A stretch of DNA of 64,000 nt from Gemmatimonadota bacterium (GTDB lineage Bacteria > Latescibacterota > UBA2968 > UBA8231). The position numbers and the translations under genes are program-made. The DNA lies in assembly GCA_009840005.1 (NCBI GenBank), contig VXOR01000101.1:108701-172700 (forward strand), in the 5' to 3' direction. Under the pieces are notes generated by a model that did no database searches, was not told the DNA's origin, and saw nothing but the letters and a program-made list of their open reading frames with translations. Shown here piece by piece: positions 43,012 to 50,077 of the stretch; position 1 is the stretch's first letter; the number at the start of each line of letters is the position of its first letter.

Positions 43012-43488
43012 TTATAGGATTTTAGCTTGAGAGACTGGGTCTGCTAAGTGTTTATCAATGGTCTCTTGTTTGGCAAAAGACAGGAATTTGGTCTCATTGA
43101 CGGCGCAATCCAGCGGAATCGCTTCGTCATGGAGAGATTCTCCGAAAAGAAGGAACCAAAACCATTTCTTGAGTACCAAGCTCATTACACTCTTCGGCAC
43201 TTCACCAGATTTTCGCCATCGAGTAACCGTGCTGCGGTGGATCTGTAGCCAGTCCGCCACATCCGAGAAGGTGGTGCCCGTTACATCACAGAGGAATTCC
43301 AATTCTTCCATGGATAGACTGGTGTTGTTGCCGCAGATTTCGTTCGCGATCGCCCGGTGGATCCGGTGAATTTCCTCTTCAGAAATGGCGGCGGTGCCAT
43401 CGGGAAGTGAGACTAGTCGTAGCTCTGGCACAGACCATGTCCGACCGGCAGCGTAGTATGGATAGTTTTTCTTAATCTTGGTTTTCAT
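43012..43488 (-). CDS. Helix-turn-helix protein, probable antitoxin
   Basis: The 158-residue protein has a central HTH: SMEELEFLCDVTGTTFSDVA, then DWLQIHRSTVTRWRKSGEVP, as in XRE/HigA-type antitoxins. The N-terminal 50 residues carry GRTWSVPELRLVSLPDGTAA, and the C-terminal ~60 are helical. The ATG at 43488 has AAGGA 8 bases upstream. It overlaps the upstream gene by 17 bases, so the two are translationally coupled as in TA operons. Both are lower in GC than neighbours. Confidence 0.65.
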   Translation of the reverse strand: MKTKIKKNYPYYAAGRTWSVPELRLVSLPDGTAAISEEEIHRIHRAIANEICGNNTSLSMEELEFLCDVTGTTFSDVADWLQIHRSTVTRWRKSGEVPKSVMSLVLKKWFWFLLFGESLHDEAIPLDCAVNETKFLSFAKQETIDKHLADPVSQAKIL

Positions 43489-43867
43489 CGTCGGTTTCCT
43501 TGGCAAATTGGTTCGCCCGTGCGTATGCCTCGGCTTCGTGCAGGTTTCTCAGACTTGGTGAAGACTCCGTTCCATCGTAGAAGCAGAACAGGGAAGCGTA
43601 CATCACCACATCCTCCTCCAAATACAATCGGAAGCAACAGTAGTAGCCGGGCCCTTTTCCTTCAGCAGGTGGAGCCCATACCGCGATCTCTACGCGATCA
43701 TCTGAGGATATGTGGTGAGCGCACCCGAGATAAACACCTTCTCTTATGAGGTACGGTAGCTTCTGTCGAGCTCGTGCATAACGTGGTGTTTCCGGCTGGT
43801 GGTCAACAAACCGGTGGGCAGCGGAGAGTTGCTGGACAGCGTCCCACCAACTGTGCATTTCTCCCAT
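43472..43867 (-). CDS. Unknown protein paired with the HTH gene, possible toxin
   Basis: The 131-residue protein has central EIAVWAPPAEGKGPGYYCCF, then RLYLEEDVVMYASLFCFYDG, which predict a compact beta-sheet, and an N-terminal helix with RYARARQKLPYLIREGVYLG. I recognise no family. Its place directly before an HTH gene with a 17-base overlap suggests a toxin-first pair, but no catalytic residues can be named. GC is lower than in surrounding genes. Confidence 0.5.
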   Translation of the reverse strand: MGEMHSWWDAVQQLSAAHRFVDHQPETPRYARARQKLPYLIREGVYLGCAHHISSDDRVEIAVWAPPAEGKGPGYYCCFRLYLEEDVVMYASLFCFYDGTESSPSLRNLHEAEAYARANQFAKETDDENQD

Positions 43868-43941
43868 TTGTTGAATATATCAACAGTGTGCGATTATGCA
43901 ACTCCGCAGGGATAAAAAGACGAACGGTGTTATTACTCCCG

Positions 43942-45396
43942 TCAGCCTGCCAGTTTTCCCAACAAACCCCAACCGCTGACGGCGGACGAGGCGATTAGTA
44001 CTATGGTCGAAAGCACTGCGCCGATGAGGACCCATGCGCGGGTGCGGTAGGAGGCGGGTAGCTTAAAGTTGAGATAGATGGCTGCCGCCATCATCATGGC
44101 AATGGCTAGATTGGCGATGAGGAAGCCGGCGATCTGGGTCAGGATGTCGAAGGGGATGTTGTTCCAGACGATGAGCATGGTGGTGGCGAAGATGTAGAGG
44201 CAGATGACGCGCTTGATCGCTTGGTACTCCCAAGTGCGGTTGGGCCAGCGGGCGGCGAGAAACTCTTGCGCCACTCGGGCGTAGATTTCGGGCAGGGCTT
44301 GCAGGGTGCCCCACAGCGCGGCGAGGATACAGACGTAGTAAATCCACACCAAACTCGGATGAATCTGCCGCCAGACGTGGGCTTGGTGCGTCAGCAAGTT
44401 CCAGCCCTCAAAGCGGGTTTCGAGCGGGAAGAGCACGGCCGCCCCGGAAATCATAAAAGCCCCAGTGACGATGAAGAGGACCAGCGCTCCCAGCCCCACG
44501 TCCCAGCGCAGCGGTGCCACGCGTTGCCGCAGGTGGTGGATTTGCTGGGGATCGTCGGGTAGGTAGTCGATGCTCTCGCTGCGTCCGGCGCGGTTGCGGA
44601 TGGCCTCGATATCTTGGTGGCCCGTCAGCCCCCACTTGTGCAGGCCGACCCAGTTGGCGTAGGCGATGTAGCCAATGACCGAGCCGCCGACGTAGCCAAA
44701 GGTGGTGCCCAACGTCAGCAGCGGATGCGCGACGGTGTCCGCGGGTGCCCATTCCGGGAAGGGCGGTAGGTCGCCAAAGCGGAAGGTCCCCACAAGCGCT
44801 GCGATAAAGTCTGGACGCACGATGAGAGTCCCGGCGATGGTGCCGGTGACTAGGATCCCGCAGATGAGGAGTTGTTGTTTTTCGAGGCGTTCAAAGGACA
44901 GGCGGATGCCAAAGAACAGCGCCAAGGCAATAAAGGCCGAGGTTATGGCGTTTTCCCAGAAGACTTCTTCCTCACCGGCGGGCAGCATGTCGCGCAGCAG
45001 GAAGTGAAAGAGGTCGCCGCAGGGTTTGGAGACGGGCACCCAAGCGAGAGGCGCGCCGATCATCTCAAAGAGCAAAATGGTCAACAGCAGCCATCCGCGC
45101 GGCCCGGGCAGGCGCACGAGGCGGTGGCCGATCAACTCGCCGCTGACGGCTGTGTAGCGGCCAATCAGATAGGTGAAGAAGACGCCTTTGACCAAGCAAC
45201 TGAGCAAGACCATCCACAACAAGCCATAGCCAGCCCAAGCACCGGCCCGCACCACGACGATGGTCTCACCAGCACCGATGGCGACCGAGGCGACGATGGC
45301 TGCCGGGCCGAAGACGGCAAGCATACCGAAGAGTTTCTTTAGCGACCAAGGCTGGGCGAAGACGCCTTCGGGCGGCGGAATATCTACTTTATTCAT
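43942..45396 (-). CDS. Nramp-like divalent metal transporter
   Basis: The 484-residue membrane protein has about eleven hydrophobic helices. The early FGPAAIVASVAIGAGETIVV corresponds to the first Nramp helix, whose usual metal-binding motif is DPGN; here SVAIGAGE is in that place, as in the distant Nramp relatives often annotated from FCB bacteria. Later helices include LGTTFGYVGGSVIGYIAYAN and LIVWNNIPFDILTQIAGFLI. The start MNKVDIPPPEG is chosen because the longer frame extends antisense-like into the AbrB gene region. Substrate is uncertain because the metal motif is changed. Confidence 0.75.
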   Translation of the reverse strand: MNKVDIPPPEGVFAQPWSLKKLFGMLAVFGPAAIVASVAIGAGETIVVVRAGAWAGYGLLWMVLLSCLVKGVFFTYLIGRYTAVSGELIGHRLVRLPGPRGWLLLTILLFEMIGAPLAWVPVSKPCGDLFHFLLRDMLPAGEEEVFWENAITSAFIALALFFGIRLSFERLEKQQLLICGILVTGTIAGTLIVRPDFIAALVGTFRFGDLPPFPEWAPADTVAHPLLTLGTTFGYVGGSVIGYIAYANWVGLHKWGLTGHQDIEAIRNRAGRSESIDYLPDDPQQIHHLRQRVAPLRWDVGLGALVLFIVTGAFMISGAAVLFPLETRFEGWNLLTHQAHVWRQIHPSLVWIYYVCILAALWGTLQALPEIYARVAQEFLAARWPNRTWEYQAIKRVICLYIFATTMLIVWNNIPFDILTQIAGFLIANLAIAMMMAAAIYLNFKLPASYRTRAWVLIGAVLSTIVLIASSAVSGWGLLGKLAG

Positions 45397-45511
45397 GCGA
45401 GGAGATGCGCTTTGCAGAGGGGAATAAGGCGCTGGGCGACGATGCTGAGGCGTAAATTCATGGTGGGGCAAGATACAGCGGGCGGAGAGGCGGCGCAATA
45501 GGCCGCTTCCG

Positions 45512-45739
45512 TCACTGGGCCAGAACGTGGAGCGTGTTGCGATAGCGGTCGATGATGTCTTCGGCCTTTGCCAGCTTCTTTGCAAAGGTGGGATCGTAGG
45601 GCGTCATCTGATAGCTGCTGTCCGGCCCTTCGATCAGGAATAGAGGAGCCCCGTCTTTGGTGCGCAGCCGGTTGACGACCTCCTTGGAGAGGACGACGCC
45701 GAGCGAGTTGCCAAATTTGCGGACCTTGAGTTCGACCAT
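45512..45739 (-). CDS. AbrB/MazE-type antitoxin, orphan
   Basis: The 75-residue protein has an AbrB swapped-hairpin domain: LKVRKFGNSLGVVLSKEVVN, then RLRTKDGAPLFLIEGPDSSY. Such antitoxins usually precede a Doc/Fic toxin gene. The stop codon overlaps a GTG (GTGA), but after VTEA no Doc/Fic motif can be found before the Nramp gene, so the toxin is missing. AGGAGG sits before the start. Confidence 0.78.
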   Translation of the reverse strand: MVELKVRKFGNSLGVVLSKEVVNRLRTKDGAPLFLIEGPDSSYQMTPYDPTFAKKLAKAEDIIDRYRNTLHVLAQ

Positions 45740-45845
45740 GAAATGCCTCCTGTTGTTATTACTATTGTAGTAACATCTGACCGAGGCGCAAGGAGAGATG
45801 GATTTGCAGAGGCTACACTTGTCTTTTGTGCGATCATTTTTTATT

Positions 45846-45885
45846 TTTAGTCATGACTAAATTTTAAGTTATATATTACATAACT
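45846..45885 (+). promoter_or_regulatory. Palindromic operator-like site before the di-haem operon
   Basis: TTTAGTCATGACTAAA is a perfect 16-base palindrome at 45846-45861, and AGTTAT/ATAACT forms a second inverted repeat at 45867-45885. They lie in a strongly AT-rich stretch (45835-45900) directly upstream of the di-haem oxidoreductase ribosome site. This is a likely binding site for a dimeric regulator; which one is unknown. Confidence 0.55.
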
Positions 45886-45917
45886 ATATTTTATTCTTCG
45901 CCTAAAGGAGGCAACTG

Positions 45918-46835
45918 GTGAAGCGTCCGATTTTTGCCGCCGTCCTGTGCGCTGTGGCTTGGATCGGTGGGGCCTGTGGCCAACTCATGACCGAACCCCC
46001 TCCCCCAGGCGACGATTTCGAATCTCCCTTTGAGGGCCTGTCCGCGGACCTCAACGCGGCTTTCGTCGCAGGAGACGAGAATTTTGCCAAGGCTTTTACC
46101 ATCGATGAGGGCCTGGGGCCCATCTTCAACAATGTTAGCTGCGAAGGCTGCCATCCCGGCGATGGGCGAGGCACCCCCGCACTGGGATTTTTCCGCTTTA
46201 GCGAAGGAGAAGATTTGGCCCTCGACAAAGGCGGGGCCCAGCACCAGGACAAAGCCATTCCCGGTGCGCCCCCCGAAGTGCTGCCTCCCGGGGTGGATCG
46301 TTCCTTCCGCATTCCGCCGCCGGTATTTGGCGTGGGCTTGATCGAGGCCATTCCAGTGGAGACCATCCTGTCGCGCGAAGACCCCGACGACGCAGATGGC
46401 GACGGCATATCGGGCCGGGCCCACTGGGTCCGCTCGCCCGACTACGTTTCCGCAGCCCACGTGGGTGGAGGGGACGGGATTCAGCTAAGGCGCTTTTCGC
46501 GCAAGGCCCAGGTCTCGTCTCTACTGCAGCAGGTGGTGGAGGGATTGGCCGACTCTCGCCCCGATGGCGACGCCACGGGGCGAGAGTGGCGCGCCGCGCC
46601 TTTGTGGGGCTTGCGTCTAGTGCCCGATTTCTTGGGGGGGCAAGCCTTTTATATGCACGACGGCCAATCGACCACCTTGCACGATGCCATTGTGCGCCAC
46701 GGGGGCGAATCCGCGGCCAGCCGGGACGCGTACATGGCCTTGGATCAGGCGGATCAGGAGGCCCTGATCGCCTTTTTGGTTTACCTATACGCCGGTATCC
46801 GACCGCCTCCGCGTGGCCTCGGAACTGGAATTTGA
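45918..46835 (+). CDS. Di-haem thiol-oxidoreductase-like protein with internal deletion
   Basis: The 305-residue protein has a signal peptide (lipobox-like IGGAC), first haem site SCEGCHPGDGRG, FGVGLIEAIPVETI, DDADGDGISGRAHW and a C-terminal FYMHDGQSTTLHDAIVRHGG followed by ESAASRDAYMALDQADQEAL. These match the DHOR/di-haem cytochrome-c oxidase family, which is usually about 400-480 residues with a second CxxCH. Here RFSRKAQVSSLLQQ runs directly into VVEGLADSRPDGDATGREWR; the family's central segment containing the second CxxCH is missing. AAAGGAGG precedes the start. It is likely non-functional or altered. Confidence 0.75.
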   Translation: MKRPIFAAVLCAVAWIGGACGQLMTEPPPPGDDFESPFEGLSADLNAAFVAGDENFAKAFTIDEGLGPIFNNVSCEGCHPGDGRGTPALGFFRFSEGEDLALDKGGAQHQDKAIPGAPPEVLPPGVDRSFRIPPPVFGVGLIEAIPVETILSREDPDDADGDGISGRAHWVRSPDYVSAAHVGGGDGIQLRRFSRKAQVSSLLQQVVEGLADSRPDGDATGREWRAAPLWGLRLVPDFLGGQAFYMHDGQSTTLHDAIVRHGGESAASRDAYMALDQADQEALIAFLVYLYAGIRPPPRGLGTGI

Positions 46836-47704
46836 GGAGGGGGGCGAGGAGATCAAAATAGAACTCGCCCTCATCGACTTTGAAATCCACCCATTCCTCA
46901 CCTTTAGGGGCGGCATTATCCTGTCCCCCTTGGGGCGTTTCAATCTGTCCCACGACAGCCCGACCAATGATTTCACCCGACCGACCCCTGGTCAGCACCC
47001 AGATCATCCCCACGGCGCTGTCAGAGGGAGGCATGGGGTTTTACGGCGCTGTCCATCCCATTCCCCAAGCCCGGATGACCTACGAGCTGTACGCCGTAAA
47101 CGGATTTGACGATCGAGTAGTAGGGGGTCGGCCCGAGGGCACCCGCATTGCCGCGGGACGGGGCAACTTTGCCGACAACAACAACCGCCCTTCCTGGGTG
47201 GGGCGCTTGGGCCTGAGTCCGCGGCCCGCTGTCGAAGTGGGGCTCTCTCTGCACACGGGCCCTTATAATAGCTGGGAAGCCGATGGTTTGGCCATTGCCG
47301 ACAAGCGCAATCTGAGCATTTTCGCCCTCGATTGGGAAGTCCACCAAGGCCCCTTTGAATGGTTGGGGGAATGAGCTTGGGCCGCCATTGACGTGCCCGA
47401 GGAAAGCGCCATTTTCCAGTCGAGTCAACGCGGGTACTACGCCCAATTAAACGCCCACTTTGGCCGTGGGTGGATCGCTCAATTGCCCCGTTCCCATTTT
47501 ACTGGCATAGTGCGCTATGGTCTGGTGGATTTCGATGCGGATATCGACGGCGACAGCCACCGCCGCCTCAGTCTGGGGCTCAATTTTCGCCCCGAGGAGG
47601 AGGCCATGTTCAAGGTAGATTACCAGCGCAATTGGCAGCGCGACGCCTTTGACAACCTGGTTCGCGGGGCCGCCTTCCTCTTCAGTGCGGCTACTTATTT
47701 CTAG
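46807..47704 (+). pseudogene. Porin-like outer-membrane beta-barrel protein, broken
   Basis: Three frames together give the middle and end of a porin-like protein. Frame 1 gives VASELEFEEGGEEIKIELAL, then IDFEIHPFLTFRGG and LSPLGRFNLSHDSP. After about 46978 the next frame continues RPLVSTQIIPTALSEGGMGF. An in-frame TGA at 47372 interrupts it, and VPEESAIFQSSQRGYYAQLN runs to the final SAATYF. The start and first strands are lost, and its frame begins inside the end of the di-haem gene, so a deletion joined the two. Such porins commonly follow di-haem oxidase genes, so the loss broke one operon. Confidence 0.75.
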
Positions 47705-47712
47705 GGGGCGTT

Positions 47713-48150
47713 GTGGAGAACGGGGCCGAAAAAATGCCGCGGCGCAGTTTCTTAGCCCACTTGGGCGGAGTTTGCTTGGCCGGCCACTCCCTGCTTGGAT
47801 GCGCGGCTATGCCCGTGCACTATGCAGTGGTAAGAGATGGGGTTGTTTTTTTGTCCGACAACCAGTTAAACGAATTGTTTAGAAAGGGCAACGCCGGGCT
47901 CCTGCAAGGCTCTGACTTGCCCGAAGCCATCGTCTTGTTGCGCGGTGGGGAACCTCCCTTGCGGGCTTTGGGGGCCACTTGTCCGCACCAGGGATGTCAA
48001 GTGCGCCCCAGAGAGCATTTTTTAATTTGTCCTTGCCACGGATCGACCTTTAATCGGGCGGGAGAGCCCACCCGAGGGCCGGCGCAAAATCCCCTCAATC
48101 GCTACGACTTGGAGTTAGTAGAGGGGGGCGTGCGACTGCGAGTTGGCTGA
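47713..48150 (+). CDS. Rieske-type [2Fe-2S] protein
   Basis: The 145-residue protein has a Tat- or Sec-like signal (PRRSFLAHLGGVCLAGHSLL ending in a lipobox-like LLGC) and a Rieske fold with TCPHQGCQVR and CPCHGSTFN, the two Cys-x-His pairs binding a [2Fe-2S] cluster. It would pass electrons in the periplasm, probably to or from the di-haem protein of the same operon. A GTG start is used; an ATG at 47734 is an alternative. It is intact although the two genes before it are decayed. Confidence 0.8.
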   Translation: MENGAEKMPRRSFLAHLGGVCLAGHSLLGCAAMPVHYAVVRDGVVFLSDNQLNELFRKGNAGLLQGSDLPEAIVLLRGGEPPLRALGATCPHQGCQVRPREHFLICPCHGSTFNRAGEPTRGPAQNPLNRYDLELVEGGVRLRVG

Positions 48151-48155
48151 AGTGG

Positions 48156-48188
48156 CTCGGCAATGTCGAACTGGACGAACCACAACTC
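48156..48188. other. 33-base exact copy of part of the 56269-57780 gene
   Basis: CTCGGCAATGTCGAACTGGA and the following CGAACCACAACTC are identical to 56581-56613, which encodes ELWFVQFDIAE in the secreted propeller-like protein. At 48156 the match stands alone between the Rieske stop and the stop codon of the nuclease gene. It looks like a leftover from recombination. Confidence 0.85.
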
Positions 48189-48189
48189 C

Positions 48190-49788
48190 TCACGCCCGTT
48201 CTACGGCAAAGGCGGCTAGGTTGCGCGTCTGGCGGCTAAACTCCACTCCAATCAGATAAATCGCCGTGCTGCGACCGCGATACTTGGCCGCGTAGTCCCG
48301 CGCCTGTACCTGACCCAACGCCGCCCCGGTCGCCGCCTGCTCCACCACCTTGAACTCGAACAGGTACACGTTCTCATTGAACGCCACCGCCATGTCCAAA
48401 CGACCCGCTTGGCTGCTGTCTTCCACGGTAATCGCCAGTCCCAACGACGCGAAATACGAGTAAAACACACTGGCATAATAGCCCTCGTAGTTGGCGATCT
48501 CATTATTCGTATGCCACTGATAGGGAATGCTGGCAAAAAACGACGCGAACAGCGTTTTCAAGCCGTCGAAGTCGTTGACCAGCAGCAGGTCGTATAGCCG
48601 GGCACTGTGCTCGGCGCGGCGCACCGGATTGCCCGTTAGGTGGTTCAGCAGGCTTTTGTTCAGGCTTTGCTGCACCTCGCGGTTGGGATAGCCCAGCCGG
48701 TAGTATAGCTCCCCGCCGCGCAACTCGGTGCGGCGAATGGTCAGGTAGCCGGTCTGGAACAGCAGGGCCTCGGGCGCGATGTGATCCACGTCAAACGCCG
48801 ACAGCAACTCCTCGCTGCCGAGCAGGTCGTCCAAGGCGAGGGCACTAACTCCCCGCGCCAATAACGTCTCTAGTAGAAAGGTGGGGGTGCCGGTCTCAAA
48901 CCAGTAGGCGGCAAAGATGCGACGACGAAACAGCAGCAGGACATCAAAGGGATTGTACACCGCTTCTTCGCCCAGCGGCTCGGCTGAGCTTGTCGAAGAC
49001 CAGTTGTAGCCGTTGTACCACGTGCGTATTTCATTTCGGTCCAACCCAATAAGCTCCGGGGCAAATACCGCGTCCAAATCGGCCTCGGTATAGCCGCATA
49101 CAGCCGAGTATTGGGGGTCTAAGGTAATGTCGATGAGGTTGTTGAGGCCGGAGAACAGGCTGACTTTGGAGAATTTGCTTACGCCGGTGAGGAAGGTGAA
49201 CTTGAGGTGGGCATCGGCAAACTTGATCGTCGAATACAGCCCATGCAAAAAGTCGCGGTTGGCGCGGGCGACTTCCGGCACGGCTAGCGCATCGAGAATC
49301 GGTTTGTCGTACTCGTCAATTAGCACCACTACCCGCTGGCCGCTGTGCTCGTGCAACGCTTTAATGAGTTGGCTGAAGCGCACGGATGCGCCAGCGTAGT
49401 CCGAACCAACGCCCACCTGCTTTTCCATGGCGTCCAGTTGCGCCGCCACATCCTCTTGAAGTTGGCTTGACTCCTTGAAGTTGCCTCTGCTAAAATCGAG
49501 CCGCAGCACCGGATGGCGCACCGACCAGTCCCACCGCGGGTGGATGGCTAATCCGGCAAACAGCGGCTCGTTGCCCTCGAACAACTCCTTGATCGTGTCG
49601 AGCAACAGGCTCTTGCCAAACCGGCGCGGACGCGATAGGAAGTAGTGAGTGCCTTCGTCCACCAACCGCGCTATGTAGGCGGTTTTATCGACATAGTAGC
49701 AGTTCTCCTCGCGGATTTTGCGGAAGGTTTGAATGCCGATGGGCAGTTTGCGCCGCGCCGACCGGCCGGCGTCAGATTGCGTATGCAT
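48190..49788 (-). CDS. AAA-ATPase-like/PD-(D/E)XK nuclease family protein, copy A
   Basis: The 532-residue protein begins with LPIGIQTFRKIREENCYYVD and SRPRRFGKSLLLDTIKELFE, a Walker A-like RRFGKS, then VVLIDEYDKPILDAL (Walker B-like). These match the AAA-ATPase-like family PF09820. The C-terminus carries DMAVAFNENVYLFEFKVVEQ, the D...ExK core of PD-(D/E)XK nucleases of the PF08011 type. The start MHTQSDAGRS is chosen because the longer frame runs through a palindromic repeat. Copy B at 53241-54815 is nearly identical over large parts. An 8-residue insertion here (TSSAEPLG region) comes from a dispersed repeat. Function is unknown; mobile-element or defence roles are suspected. Confidence 0.85.
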   Translation of the reverse strand: MHTQSDAGRSARRKLPIGIQTFRKIREENCYYVDKTAYIARLVDEGTHYFLSRPRRFGKSLLLDTIKELFEGNEPLFAGLAIHPRWDWSVRHPVLRLDFSRGNFKESSQLQEDVAAQLDAMEKQVGVGSDYAGASVRFSQLIKALHEHSGQRVVVLIDEYDKPILDALAVPEVARANRDFLHGLYSTIKFADAHLKFTFLTGVSKFSKVSLFSGLNNLIDITLDPQYSAVCGYTEADLDAVFAPELIGLDRNEIRTWYNGYNWSSTSSAEPLGEEAVYNPFDVLLLFRRRIFAAYWFETGTPTFLLETLLARGVSALALDDLLGSEELLSAFDVDHIAPEALLFQTGYLTIRRTELRGGELYYRLGYPNREVQQSLNKSLLNHLTGNPVRRAEHSARLYDLLLVNDFDGLKTLFASFFASIPYQWHTNNEIANYEGYYASVFYSYFASLGLAITVEDSSQAGRLDMAVAFNENVYLFEFKVVEQAATGAALGQVQARDYAAKYRGRSTAIYLIGVEFSRQTRNLAAFAVERA

Positions 49789-49810
49789 TATGGCTTGCTC
49801 CAGCAAAATT

Positions 49811-50031
49811 GTAGGGACGAGCGATCGCTCGCCCCTACCGGCAAGATGATCCACCGCTCGAATTGTTCAAATCATTCCGCATTACTATCTGATGTTACGC
49901 AGTACGTGGTCGGTGGTGGTTTTCGGCCTGCTTCCCGCTGGGATCGCGGGCCTCTTGCCCGCGTCGAGGGCGCAACGCCCGCGATCCGATTAGGCCGATG
50001 GCCGTAGGGGTGGTTTCAAACCGCCCCCTAC
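49811..50031. repeat. Palindrome cluster upstream of nuclease copy A
   Basis: There are three distinct palindromes: GTAGGGACGAGCGATCGCTC continuing to GCCCCTAC (49811-49838); GGATCGCGGGC/GCCCGCGATCC arms (49941-49951 and 49977-49987); and GTAGGGGTGGTTTCAAACCG continuing to CCCCCTAC (50004-50031). All are repeated exactly upstream of copy B. The gene-free stretch 49789-50077 holds nothing else recognisable. Confidence 0.9.
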
Positions 50032-50077
50032 CCGGGTGTGTAACATCAATTACTATAAATCTAACGGAACAGCCCTG

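Noticed and set aside
45397..45585. The Nramp frame could start 63 codons earlier.
   Set aside because: The extension lacks hydrophobic helices, is rich in Ser/Arg and overlaps the AbrB gene; MNKVDIPPPEG is the likely start.
49789..49854. The first 22 codons of the longest nuclease frame might be coding.
   Set aside because: They translate a palindromic repeat that is intergenic elsewhere; the ATG at MHTQSDAGRS is a better start.
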